A stretch of DNA of 64,000 nucleotides from Urechis unicinctus (Eukaryota; Annelida; Polychaeta; Xenopneusta; Urechidae): positions 41,359,904 to 41,423,903 of the forward strand of contig CM067348.1 of the NCBI GenBank assembly GCA_034190875.2. The letters are read 5' to 3'. Of this stretch, positions 27,084 through 40,990 are shown piece after piece. How positions within the stretch are numbered: position 1 is the stretch's first letter; every line of letters begins with the position of its first letter. Both the position numbers and the translations under genes were made by a program. The notes under the pieces were generated by a model, which was not told the origin of the DNA, ran no database searches, and saw only the letters and a program-made list of their open reading frames with translations.

Positions 27084-30000
27084 AGGAAGCGTGCTCGATT
27101 GCATCCGCACTGTAATAACTTCATAGCGATCACGTATGCTATCTGAGGTGGAAATCGTGTTGCATTAACGGTCATTCGTAATCTCAAAATATGCAACCAT
27201 CACATATACTGAACCAATTACAAGACAGGACATGTAACAATATGCCAGAGCGTTATGATGTAAAATGTTACGATCTAACATATAACATGCTAAAATGGTA
27301 CTGTGCTGTCTACAAGCCTCACACAGAACGACTTTGAGATCTTGCTGACAGCTGCTGGACCCTCATTCTGACGAGAGTAGGGCGACGTGCTTGCTCAGTA
27401 GATGTTGTTGCGCACTCGGACTTCACCCATCGCCCCTGTTGTCATTTTCCTGTGAATTCAGATAATGAGATGTGCAACAATGGAATGAAACGATAACAGT
27501 ATGTTTACTTAAACGGATAAAGAGGAGGTTAACATAGATAATGAATTATCACTCAATTATGTTTAGCTTTGGAAGCCGTTTCGGCAGACAAAACAGCCAT
27601 TTGCATGGTCTGAGATAGACGTTAATAGACGCACACATCAGGTATGTAGAGAACTATGTGCCTATCCGTCTGTTTGTCTACAAACCGGCGCGTTGGGAGG
27701 AACGACAACGCCACTGTCTGAACCATGCAATCAATATCGTCCATCATATATTTGTTTTGTGCTCCAAGGCCCGGTCCAGCAAAGCTTTGCGATAGGCAAT
27801 CTACTCACACAGGTCTGGGTAATGCTTGTTTATAACGAAAACGAATGTGGAAGCATCAGAATTTGTTCTTTGCCTCTTTAAGTCGTCCTATCTTTACATG
27901 ATAAGGACAAGCCCTATAATTGGCTGTGTTATTTTGCACCAAGCCTTTGAGTTATTTCTAGTATAACGAGTTACACAACTACTACTTCTAATGCTACTTC
28001 TACTTCCGCTACTCAGTATAAAGTAGTATAAAGAGATTAAGCATACAGGTGAACTATTTCCCTTATCAAAGTTTGTAGATGCTGATACTTCTGGTTAATT
28101 TCGTTATGTGTTTTAGGTAGCTAATATTGTACCAGCATATGACGCAAAATCATCCCATGCACCTTGCCCAACCGGAGCTCACATTATGAATCGAACATGT
28201 ATAAATGCGGTTTATTATTTAGTATTTTGGACCTTGTGTGTTTATTGAATGCTTCGCCTCTTAAGTAACTAAAGAGGAAGGTTTGCAAGAGCCGCTTATT
28301 ACCGAGCGATAGTTGAAAAGATTCATACTGAAAAATATTCAGTCTCAGTCTCCTTTCAAGTGTTACGATGTAAATGCTGCAATCGCTTAGTTGTGTGCAC
28401 TGACCATGCCGGGTGAGTAGCTACGTTCCGCGAACCACTTTGATAAATGGCGTATCCCAGCACCAATCATTGGCGCAGCTCGTTGTTTGCATTAGCCTAG
28501 ACAACTGATAAGCACAACAGTGTGATGCATTGACTATTTCGACAAAGTTTTTATGGCCCCATGAATGATGACTGCGTCACGTTTACAAAATATGCTTAAG
28601 TGCCCACGCGAGCTGCTGTTGTTTTAGTAACACAAGACCTTGTTAGTGTTAAAGTCGACTGGATATTATTCAACTAACTTTTGGTTATATGTACTGTATT
28701 CAGAAGGTTTACATGATAGCAGTATGGGACACTTCTCTCGTACCTTTACTTATCGCAAACGTTATTCAATATTAAAGTTATAGAGTTTGGAACAAATATC
28801 ATCTGCCTGTTTCCTAATGGTCGTTTATTCATAAACCGTAAAAAGGACGATTATACTACAGTAAGCTTAGGTTACCAGTGAGGCTCTGATATACATGCAT
28901 CAATGTCCAATAGCGCACACCTGATAATGCTGCCTTGCAGTTACATTTTTATCAATATTAATTTGTTGGGACAAACCCATCAGTCTCTTTATTCTGGGGG
29001 TGGAGGTGGGGTCGGAATAGAAATTAGGAAATGAATGAATGCAATGTTACTAAACGCTTACACCTGTGCTGTCGTGGTACATCAGTGGTAACTGTTAAAG
29101 TCAGAATGGCGGATCTACAGATATTTGTTCATCGTCCATTAAATATTGCAGCGATACAATATTCTTATGTATTAACGATTTTTATGGGAACTCGATCAAA
29201 GTATGCAATAGGCAAAATAAAATATTAAGGGACTCTCGTGCAATGTTGAAGGTAGCAGGTGGTGCCATATGATACGCAAAACATCTGGGTTACTGATATG
29301 TTGTTACGGCGGCGTAAGATCATGCTCAATGCGACTCTTCCTTTCGAGATGTCCATTTGGACGTATAATGGTCTATTATCCCGAACAGCTTACATTAACG
29401 AAATTGGGTTTTTTGTCATTGATAGTCATGAAATCAAGGATTATAAGTGACAAACCTTCCCTGCATGTGTTGGTATTACCCAATGCATGCCTGATGCATC
29501 AGTATATCGACAAACCACACATGTGAAAGTTGGCTGCCCCGGTCTAAAGACAAATGCATAGAATTTTTGGACATTATGCATGAGATTGAGTTTGAATATA
29601 GCTGGACATGGGTTGCGTCTAAGCTTATTTTTAAACTAATTCATGGAAAATGCTACAAAGAATAGTCGACCGTTATATTCATCAAAATAGCATCATAGCT
29701 TGCCGTATCAGTCTGGTTTGCCTATGCAATGTTTATGACAAATGTGGTTGCGAGCGTTGACCAGGCGCGGTTTTACAAAAATGTAATAATGTTGACGCCA
29801 TATATGCGTGCGAAACCCTTGCTCTAGAATCACCGAGGAAAGAATGCCTTGCTCAGGTGTGGTTCCCCACGACCTCACTATCGACAAACGCAAGTGAACA
29901 TCATGCAAATACAACCTTTGCACAAGCAAAATGTTATCGAACAATATCCATATATTTAACTGCATAATTACCACCGAGTCGACAAATGTTTATCATTTAT

Positions 30001-33000
30001 ATAACACGAAGTTGATCATGAATGATAATCCCCTATAACTCGTTCATGTATGAACCAGACGCAGAAATAAAACTGGTTAATATTAAAACCTACCCATTGG
30101 ATTTGATAACAATTACAGTGTTACCAAAGAAAACATTCTTTGCTGCCTATTACTATCTCGTGGATTTCCACATCAACAATTTTAGTTTGACTTCGTAAGT
30201 CAATCCTCGCGAATCGTAATGATGTCAGAGCAAATTCTACAAGCTGTTAAAATGCATTTTTTTCCTTGACCTTATAAAGTGGATTGATTGAGAAATTTGG
30301 CAGAATATATGTCTCAACCAAAGTATTTTCAATAGTTTTATACGATGCAAAAAAAGTGTAAGCGCTCAGTCAATAGTTATAATGCTGTATTTTAGCAATG
30401 CACAAAAAAGAGGAGCGCACGAAAAACCTTTCAGCTTCCGATTATTGCGCCGCACATCTCATATGCAATCGTCAAATGATTTTCAGCTGTAGGTGTATAG
30501 CTGTTGATGGCAAAATTATGAAAAGCCCCATGTTCCACGCTGCCCCGTTTGAGCTTTTACGACTACATCATAAATATTGTAGTATAGCCGGTTGCAAATA
30601 GTGACAACAATTCATACGTTTTCTTAATTACTGAAACATCCCCGTCATTTCCTGTTCATCTCTTTGGATATTTACTGATAAGCTGCGCCCAGAATGGCTC
30701 CTGGGTTCAAAGACACTAATTGAAGGAGCGAGAGAGATTGATGGAAAGTGATTAACTCCGTTGCTGGACACGCTCGCTCTAAAAGCCTCTCATTCAAAAA
30801 TTCTCCGCTGTTGGCTTTAGTTGTGTTCTGATATTAGCTCATCATTTCGGTGTTGATTGTTAACATGCACTAAACTAATGCTATTATCCATTTGCATTTT
30901 TATGTTGCAAATTTTTCGCTTAATAAATTGCACTGCACAGTTCGAACATATATTGTAACTATTGAAATATATATAGCCTACATTCCAATTAGCATTATGG
31001 TCCGTATAAGGTTTACTAGGCCTTCGGGTCAATAGCCTAGACAGACAGTAGTATGCCGGATGACACCGTTTGGCAATTGCCATAAATTGGTCAATCTTTT
31101 GCATGAAAACGTCACCTGTTATGCAATTTCCGCTTGACTTCTAGGCAATCCAAACCATTATTCAAATGGATCCGATGAGTGATTCACCTTCATTCACATA
31201 CGCATGGCTTGCTCTCAAACGTAAATGAAATATAGACAGAATGGATGATTTTTCTTCCCTTACATACCCTTCCAGAACCAACTGTGATACATGATATGGC
31301 TTAAACTTCGGTCGAGCTATATATGACAGTGATTGTAGTTTAACATCAGACGTCTGGAAGGGATTTTAAAGACATAGCTCAGTAAATAATGTCAATAACT
31401 ATAGCAGTAATTAATTATTAAGATAATCAATATTTTGATAACATATTGCATTTACAAACGTAGAAACATCCTGATAACAGTAAGTTGTTTCAATTTGTGT
31501 GGCTGTACACCCTACAAATGTAACATAGAATTATATATTCTGCTGCAAATCCAATGAAGCAAATTAGATATGCAGATGGCACTCAATATGAATATGTAGT
31601 GTACAATAATTAGTTGATGAAAATGATTCAGTGTGTTGTAAATGCAGGAAGCTTTGGCTTTCCCATATTGTCGGGAGACGAAGGTGGTTCGATTCAACAA
31701 GCAAAACAATAGCAGGTCTTTTCTTACTTCTGTAATGGTTAGCATGTAACCATGCTAAATTCGACATTAATGGGTTAAACATTTTAACACAATGTCTTGT
31801 TTAGAGCATGTTGGTTCGGTCACCCCAAAAAACGTGCAATATAGATCATTATTGCAAGAGCTTATTGTGGTTGCGAGTTTTGGTCATACGCGGTGTCATC
31901 TGTTGTTTATGGTCGAACGATAATACAAACGTAAAGGATTTGGATTTCCAGCATATTAATAGCATCAACTGAAACATGGACTGGTTTTCACAGTAAAGAA
32001 TAAGGTTTACTACCTTATATTTCGATTCACACGGGCTTTTGATGTTCATTCCGCATTTGTGGAATATAATTTCAGAGTGTAATTCTGCACAGCAAAGCGT
32101 TTCATACTAACTTCCGTAGAGAACAAATCAGAGCGCTATGATTAAGGTCAGCACATGGCTGACCAACTGTAATGCATATTACATTTTGTTCCTTGTGCTG
32201 TGAATTCGTGACAAATAAACGTCATAGAGTGGCTTAATTGAGCGCTTTGGTAAAATATTCTTCCATGGCACAGCAGTGCTAATCATCTATACAAGATACA
32301 ATGCTTGCTCCTCGTAATAATGGAAATGAATGATGCCGTCCTTTTTGTGCTACTTCAAATACAGCTTCAACGAAGCAGACACCTTTCAATAGATCCTGCT
32401 GTAAGTAGGCATCATACATTGTGTAGTTAATAACTTAGCACCTTCATTTTTGGTCATCTCTTCCCGACTTTGTTTAATGGCTTCACCGGGATCGATTCCT
32501 GGCTGAAAAAGCATTCATGGAAAGAGCGAACGAGACTGATACAAAGTGTGTCGCCAAGACAAAAATCTTGCATGTCTGCGCTGATTCCACCTGTACATAT
32601 AGATACATGTCCAACGGCTTCGTTTTGTCTCCCATTTGCGGTTCGATGTTTGACCAGCTATATAGAACCAATGTTTTCTTTGATCATGACTGTGTTGTAA
32701 TTAGGAACGCTTCTAGTGTCGAATATAATTTTAGGCCGAAATGATTGCGACACAAAGACCTATGAGAAGTAAAAACTTTACCGATGCTGCATAGACCTGA
32801 TAGCGCCCACTAAAATATCCTGCAACCAGATATTTATCCGAGTTATCGTTAAAAGTGTACCACTGTAAGATGCGGCGTGGCAATACGTCATCTATCACAT
32901 TTATGTTCGATTTATAGTCAACTTGTCTTGCTGGCACTGAACAGAAGTTGTCTATTTATTGCGCTCGTGTGCTGCTATTGTGAGCCTGCGTAAATGATGC

Positions 33001-34000
33001 ACTTAAAACCATATATAACAATCGGCTGTTAACATCACCAGGTCAAAGTGACCGTCGAGTAATTAATTCGTCCGCTTGATCATCCCTAGTTTGTAATGTC
33101 AGCCCATTTTCGAATGCATTGAATAATTTAAGCCCAAATTACAATAACGGTAATGCATAATGGTAAAAAGTTAAATATTCCAAGAAGAAAACGAAAATGC
33201 AAAATGTGCACAGCTTCAACTCACTGTTATGAGCAATCAAGGAAGATAGTATTTATTGTAGCATTTCAGCTAATCGAACACAAATTATAAAATCTGTTCT
33301 AGGGTTGTGTCGCTGCTGTACCACCTGCATTCATGCAGTGCTTGCAAATTAACAATGAATTCCTCAAATCGGAAAACTGCTTCTGATTATAACACAGCAG
33401 GACTGGATCCGAACAAATATAATCATTGCAGTCAATAGTTGTTCACAATTTGGAGAGATCCTGTGAGCCATATGAGCATGCCGATGAATGATTGATCTAT
33501 TATGGGACAGGTGCAAAGATAGTTGTTTTCGAATACTACGAAGCAATCCCAGAACTTTTTAAGACTGCTTACATTATACATGAATATTAACAATATCACA
33601 TACTTCTTAGTAAGCATTATCGTTTCAAAATATATGAGACTATTGTGAATGGACTGAACTTTTATAGGCGCTTTATTATTGGCTTTATATTTGCCTTTAT
33701 CTTGCTTTTATTGCTGGAGCACAGGTAGGTAGCTACAGGCCAGAGATCCACTTTTGATGTACTTCAAACGATATTGAACGATATTCCACCACCATTCCTC
33801 GCGCAATGTTGGGGGAGTGTTGCCACCTGGATGACTATCGTTTGATGATATATGAGGATCGTTCGGCGCATTTTAAAACAGCTTTAGACTGAGTAATTGC
33901 ATCATCGTCCGCACTGTTTCTCCGTATGAAACGAGGTTACAGACTCGTAATAATTCAAAGTGCTGAACTAAACACGCAGCTGCTGATTTATTGCAAAAGG
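27084..34000. other. Non-coding, no gene recognised
   Basis: Nearly 7 kb with open frames of at most about 95 codons and no recognisable domain. The frames I looked at hardest were 29259-29526 (two overlapping frames), 30398-30601 and 32517-32744 (75 codons with several Cys). None has a start, splice or family signature I can defend. A small G-rich patch lies near 28997-29015. Confidence 0.5.
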
Positions 34001-34007
34001 TATATAA

Positions 34008-34093
<86 letters not shown>

Positions 34094-34405
34094 TTTAATA
34101 TATGTACATACATATATATATAAGCATATATATAGATGTATATATATAATCATATATACATATACATATATATATATATACATATTTGTGTATATATTTA
34201 TATATAAATATATATATATATGTTTATATATATATATATGCGTATATATATGTGTGAGTATATATATTTATATGTATACATATCTTTTTATATATTTATG
34301 TAGATATATATATATTATTCCATATATATATATAAATATATATATATATGTGTATATATATACATAGATCATTAAAACGAGCATGCATTTAGATATTGAG
34401 ATATA

Positions 34406-34449
<44 letters not shown>

Positions 34450-34528
34450 CAATATCTAAATGCATGCTCATTGTAATGATCTATGTATATATATATACAC
34501 ACACATATATATATATATAGAGATATAG

Positions 34529-34577
<49 letters not shown>

Positions 34578-34749
34578 TATGGAATAAATATATATATCTA
34601 GGTAAATATATAAAAAAATATGTGTACATATAAATATATAGATATATATATATATGTATATTTATACATAAATTGTTATATATTTATATATTTATATACG
34701 TATAAATATACATATGTATATACATACACAAATATATAAATATAAATAT

Positions 34750-34841
<92 letters not shown>

Positions 34842-34929
34842 ATATATATATATATATATATATATATAAGCGCCCATAATCTGGAAATATGTGGTATGTC
34901 ATAACACACACATATACAGTTTATATATA

Positions 34930-34983
<54 letters not shown>

Positions 34984-35132
34984 GTATATATATATATTTA
35001 TATATATATATGTATAGATACATATTTATATATATGTTTATATATACATATATATTTTTTGTATATATATATCAATATATATATATATATATGTATATAT
35101 ATGTATATATATATAAATCTATTATGTATATT

Positions 35133-35169
<37 letters not shown>

Positions 35170-35234
35170 TGCATATGTATATATATATATATATAAATAT
35201 ATAGGTCTAAATATATATCACATATGCATATATA
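34001..35234. repeat. Compound (TA)n block with TATG/TACA variants
   Basis: About 1.2 kb of TA-dominated sequence with short unique islands (34365-34400, 34450-34490, 34869-34910). Long Tyr-Ile frames on both strands are artefacts. It embeds the long palindrome at 34350-34500. Confidence 0.95.
34350..34500. repeat. Long palindrome with unique-sequence arms
   Basis: Arm 34350-34404 and arm 34446-34500 are reverse complements apart from about four differences and one TA unit. The arms include non-repetitive sequence (agatcatt, gcatgcatttagatatt), so this is not merely TA self-complementarity. The loop is a TA microsatellite of about 40 bases. It would fold into a hairpin of about 55 bp. Confidence 0.85.
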
Positions 35235-36730
35235 ATCGACAGTTCTAGATATAAGTACACGCGAATCAATTAACCAGACTCATCTAGTGAATGGGTGACT
35301 TTAAGGATATAATGCTTTTTCGAATCATTTCTACACGTAACCAATTCAATTAGGTTATTCTGCCGACCGTGTCGAGACAAATACGGCGCCATCCGATGGA
35401 TGATAATTTCATAAAATTGTTATTTTCAATGGTGCCCAGAATAATGGTGGGAATGAAGGTTTGTTTACCCCTAACGCGAGACCTGTGTATGCATTAATTA
35501 TCTGCGATGATTGCTTCGCTTGTCATTTGATTTGTACCGGGTAGATCATGACGGTGCAAGTGATACATAGATTAAGGAATGAGGATTATACTAAGCCGTA
35601 CAACGATATTGTCACAATATCCATGAACACCCTCTGAAAAAATTAAACAAATTAAATTACCCCGTGAGATAACGTGCTTGCCCGCCCGGAAAGTTTTCCT
35701 GGTCGAAACAATTGACATTGAGAGACGTTGCTACTGAAAAGGCTAAGTTATTAGGCGTTGCTTTGTTTCCTCTAAATCTGTTATTTTACTGCCAAGTTCG
35801 ACATAGCGCCGCGATCAAATGCTGTTGCTTCACTCGTAAGCAATATGATTTTATTGAACACACACATAATATTTGCAGTGCAATAATCGTCGGACACAGT
35901 TATTTAATGGATCTGGACGAACATCATTATGGTAAGCATTGCTATCGCTGAGCATGGGTGAGTATGCAAATGTAATTAACTGAGCCCGGTAAAAGTAGAT
36001 TAACGCTAATTAAAGAGACTCTTAGCCGTGTGCAATGTTTGGCTCTGTTCCTTTGCTCCGTTATAATCAAGTCGTTACGCATTACATGTTCTCTATTTAG
36101 TATTTCAATATTTGCTAGTGATTGCAGCGGGACAAGTACAAAAACAATCTCAAATAAAACAAAAAACAAGCTCGGTTCAGCAGGCGATTTTGACGCTTCG
36201 TGATCTCATTACAATATTCCATGACGTCAATTACAAGACGATTGCTAGGAAAACACAAGACATATGCCACTTGTCCCTAGGTTCGTAGAAGATTAATCGA
36301 CCCTACGTCATATTTAAAAACCTGTGTATTACCCTGCTCTTCATGTCCATGTTTAGTAGCAGCATTAGCATGTGATGTGTAGCATTATCCGATCAATACA
36401 ACATAATATCATGTCAATTGCCAGGTGGATGTGTACTTGCAGAGAATGACTAGCATGTGGTACAAAATTTGCGTACTAATTACGTTCGCAAGAACGCGAG
36501 TAATGTAGACCCCAAAACCGATTAGAAATATTACATTCGGTAACAGTACACCATTACCTAATGGTCCAGGGATTTCGATCTATCCGGCAAATTATCATCG
36601 CATTGTCACAGAGCATGACCTTGTCATCAAACCACACCGGGTTAAGTCTGGCAATTCTATAACGGAATCGTGTCATTACATTGATGAATTCCCTTGAAAA
36701 AAGACTAACGTATGGCATAAAGCGCATGCG

Positions 36731-36786
36731 GTGGGAGTTGGGGGGGGGGGGGGGTGAAAATTGGAGGATGGTGGGTTGGGGTGGGA
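36731..36786 (+). other. G-rich tract with quadruplex potential
   Basis: Contains a 15-G run (36740-36754) followed within about 25 bases by further GGG and GGGG runs (gtgggttggggtggg). Four or more G-runs spaced by short loops on the plus strand could form a G-quadruplex. There is no adjacent gene to which a role could be tied. Confidence 0.6.
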
Positions 36787-37581
36787 TAAATAATCCTACT
36801 AAGAAAACTCAGTAGCAGTATTAAGAATAGGAATGGTGATGGTCACAGCTATGGCGGCTTCTACGCCTGGATATCAGCTCCAGACAAACACGCGACCAAT
36901 TGGAAAGGGAGCTATTTCACACAGTCGTGTACTGCAATGACACCATGGCCTGTGTTGTTGAGGCCTACTAACATAATAGGTACCATAGTTGGCTGTTATG
37001 GAATCATCATACCACGTAGTAAGTAAATGTGGGATGAATGTGAGAAACATAATAACTAAAGAAGCATAAGTAGACGCTAGTGCTTGACATTAGAGCAGGT
37101 TTAATGCGGCGCTAATGGACAAATTATTTTTCAATTAAGACACACATAGGCTTGCTGGACGACCCATTATCGAGTTGCGTTACATTTTAATCCTACATTG
37201 ACGCTTAAGCTCATGAAGCCTGATAAACAAAGCACTAACCAGGTAAGCTTAAGGTAATCCTGTTTCCTGAAAAAATCTGATGTTGGTCATTGTCCAACTT
37301 CATATCAATGAATCGGACTGATACGCCACAAAGTATATGCAAATAAATCACCCTACGCGATTAGGTCCACGTAGGTATATCAGATATAAGATTGCTTTAT
37401 GTTCACACCGTTGAATATATTGACAGGATCGTCAGATAATAGGACCAACAGCTACGCTACGTGAGTCCACTCCCTCTGGTTATGCAGCGACTATTTTGAT
37501 AATTGACACCGTGGGCCAACCTTTAGGTGGTGGTGTAATTACATCAGCCAAAGCACATGGGTATATTGGCCAAGCATGTCC

Positions 37582-37648
37582 GGTCGTTGTCGTCTAGCGG
37601 CTATTGTTCAACCAGTAGGGTTACTGGTTGATAGAGGCGACCGTGACC
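37582..37648. other. 67-nt imperfect hairpin, possible structured RNA
   Basis: Nested pairing read from the sequence: 37582-37585 with 37645-37648 (4 bp), 37589-37595 with 37635-37641 (7 bp, one G-T), 37601-37604 with 37631-37634 (4 bp), and 37609-37617 with 37622-37630 (9 bp) closing a 4-base loop. There is one 3x3 internal loop and there are bulges of five and four bases, both on the 5' side. It is not a tRNA. It could be a small hairpin RNA precursor, a remnant of a folded transposon, or chance. Confidence 0.35.
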
Positions 37649-40508
37649 ACCTGAATAACCAGTACCCAGCACATGCTTGTACGGCGATATTGGCAGCATG
37701 TGTAAAGACGCAAGAGCTACTCTAAACCCCTCATAAAATTGAGTGTATATCATGTGCCTAAATGAATATTGTACGAGACATTTTTAAAACAATGATGGTG
37801 AATGTTGGCAGTCACCATTGGGATGATATGCGTAAATATTCTACATGCATAATCATAAGTAATTGTTGTCAATAACAAGACGGCTGTATCGAGCGAAAAC
37901 CAGATATTGTAAGGTTATATCACCATAGCTTATCATCATATGGCGGATAAACATGTTGATTGCTATATATTCTTGCAGCTGGCACTAGTCAACTATAGAG
38001 TTTGCTTCGCTAAAACTCACATAATGAATATTTAATGTCCTACTATCAGAACCCCCTGAAGGATATACACATGATTTAAGAATCTGTCATCTAGATTTGT
38101 GTCGTATGAGAGGCATCACAAATATTACCTTCATAATGCCAAATTAAAGTATACCGGGGCCATGTTTACCGATAACATGGGAAATTAGAGTAAGGCATAT
38201 AACGTAGGAGGAACCACGAGCTATTACACCAACAAGTTCGATCGCGAGTTATAGCCAGTATAACAATTACGCGTGAAAAGATGGAATCTAAGGGCATCAC
38301 ATATAATTTTTCCACGGCGAGTTACTACCAGTATTTGTGCAATGAGTGATATTGAGAGGCCAAAAATTACACTTTTATGGCATTTTATTTTGTTGCAGCT
38401 ACTAACAAAAAGTTATTTTTGTCTGAGGAATATATGGCATCAATATTGATCTCACAGAACAAAGTCTTGTGCGTAGCAGATCCAATCAGAGTAGCGATGT
38501 GCCAATTCCATGCCATCTGAAATAAGATGACAGTATATCCTCCCACCCTAGCTGTAAGTACATCCCTTTTTCACTGGCACTGAAATATGCCCACACATTA
38601 TTTCATTATTAAGTACATTGGGCTTAAATAAAGCACATCGGGTCCTTGTACAGTGTTCATATAGGTTCTGTAAGGCTCCTTGACATGTGCAAGGGGTGCC
38701 TCATCTAATGAGATTATCAGCTTGCATTCCATCATGGCTGGCACGAATAATGCGTTCAATTAACTCAGAGTATACCTCCAATTTCACTAACATACAATTA
38801 CGAGTTATAAATAGTTAATCGTTTGCATATAGACTTGGATTATTTGCAACGAAATGTTTGCATATGTACCGTTACCGTAGTGGTAATTAAGTAACGGCAA
38901 TTTACTTGAATGCGGTTGAGATAATTAGCCTTGATATTTTCACGCTTCCTGCTTTCCTTTGAATTCATTTGATATTTTGGGCTCGATATGCACGCGAGAT
39001 GGTTCATAGGAAAATCGACATGTACATCTGACTCTGCAAAACCTCCATCTAATTTCCGCTTTGTGATACCATACATACCTACAGTCTAGGCCGTCTTTCT
39101 TCTTTAGGCTTATTGGAATATGTAAGTTCAATGTACGTATTGCGGGTAATAACTTCTGATTATTTTACTGGGCTAATAATTTTTCTTTGTAATTGTTATG
39201 TGTTTTACATTGTGGTAATATACCAAGTCACGCGCATAAAAAAAACGACATCTTCATCTCTCCGTAACAAGGCAAAATAACGAGGCGGCAATTAATAGTT
39301 GACAAACTTTACTTGCAAAACCTATGCAAAGATACCAGTACTTGTAATTTTCCTCTGCTTTTGGAAACACATATTTAATTTGTAGACAGTCGATTGGAGG
39401 CAATCCGTACTGCAATGCTTGCGATGATGGATATCCCTATCGGCAATTAAACGATGCAGGAATGACGTGTTACTTGGCTGTCATAATGACGATGTTGATG
39501 ACACTCATAACAATGTGACAATAGCGTTGCGGCTGCTAGGGATGAAGCTACAAGGCTAGGAACGTTGATTAGACAGGTGTTATACATCACGACGATGAGA
39601 ATGGAGAAGATGGAGGTTGACGATAACGGAGATGACGTTGTGGTATTCAACACTGTACACTGATCATCAATTGCATATGAGCCCTATAATGGATCCTTTG
39701 ACATCATCTTTAGAACTGTAGGGTAGACATCAAAACAGGCATACGCCATTTGAGGCCATGGATAGAGACTAAATTCGTCTGATTAAACTCACACCACTTG
39801 GCTATCAGTAACACAAATTCTGCTTGCAAGTGAACGATTATTAGAGCTAGCCACTGTCAGACAAAGACTTGGGATTGACTGATACGCATTCCATAAATAT
39901 GAAACGATGCTATTTTTCGAAAGCGTTAACGATAGCAGCTTTACATGGTACCATAGGTACTACTTGTTATATTGTTGACTATGCACCAGCACTTGGCGAT
40001 TCTATGATCGGACAGCACTTCTGTTGGACGTCGCAAGCACAATCACCTGCGTAACGAGGGCTTGGAGTGATACTCAACCAATCCTATTAGAATATATCAC
40101 CTAGCGGGGATGGCTCTAAAAGGGATGTGTCAGATAACAACATGGTTTACGCCCCACCAGCTTGTCGCATATGTAGGCCGTAACAAAACCAGAAAGTTGT
40201 AGTAATGCAAACGCAATCATTCGACTGCATTAATTGTATTGTCTCATTTGTTCATGCTTTACGCTGAATATCAATCAACTAATGTAAAGTTGGATACCTA
40301 ATGGGCGCATGTATTAAATGGCAACTAATGGTGATGGCTTTTTTCAATGCGATAGCGCACAGTGTGCATGTGCCCTTTACTCTGAAACTAACAGGAAAAG
40401 AAAAAAATCGGCTGAACGCAGCTTCAGAAAGAAACTCGCTGGGACGGAAATGGAACATTGTGTCGCCATGTACGGCATAATAAGCCCTGTCATTGATGAA
40501 GTGCAGCA

Positions 40509-40990
40509 AAACCATCACTATCATCAATGAAGTGTAGTGTACCCATCTCCGTCATCAACAAAGTGTAGTATAACTATCTCTATCATCAATAAAGTGTAGT
40601 ATAACTATCTCTATCATCAATAAAGTGTAGTATAACCTTCTCTATCATCAATAAAGTGTAGTGCAACCATCTCTATCATTAATAAAGTGTAGTATAATCA
40701 TCTCAATCATCAACAAAGTGAAGTATAACCATCTCTTTCATCAACAAAGTGCAGTACAACCATCTATATCAATAACAAATCATTAGTTGATCCATCACCA
40801 CCATACTTTCCGCCAATATAATCATGCTGACCTTCAATAAAGTTACACTTTACCTCCTAACATTCAACAATGTGTAGTATAACCATCTCTATCATCATCA
40901 TATTGCAGTTTAACCATCTAAATCATTAGTTGATCTATCACCACCATTCTTACCTTCACTAAAGTCACACTTTACCTCCTAACATTCATA
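40509..40990 (+). repeat. 31-bp minisatellite with higher-order duplication
   Basis: Units of about 31 bp (core atcatcaataaagtgtagtataac) repeat in register from about 40540 to 40760, with the taac anchor at 40571, 40602, 40633, 40664 and 40695. A longer unit holding a degenerate 31-mer plus a block beginning cattagttgat and ending tttacctcctaacattca occurs at about 40784-40868 and 40920-40988. The sequence aataaa recurs in every unit. Confidence 0.9.

Larger units (their letters stand above)
35235..40508. other. Non-coding, no gene recognised
   Basis: Open frames are short (up to about 80 codons) and without motifs. It contains a G-rich tract (36731-36786) and a hairpin (37582-37648). The frame 40318-40530 (70 codons, with NRKRKK in the middle) runs into the 31-bp minisatellite and has no support. 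Confidence 0.5.

Noticed and set aside
37589-37641. tRNA or tRNA-like gene
   Set aside because: A 7-bp terminal stem exists, but the element is only 53 bases and lacks D, anticodon and T arms.
40509-40990. CRISPR array
   Set aside because: The 31-bp units are contiguous with no unique spacers; this is a minisatellite in animal DNA.
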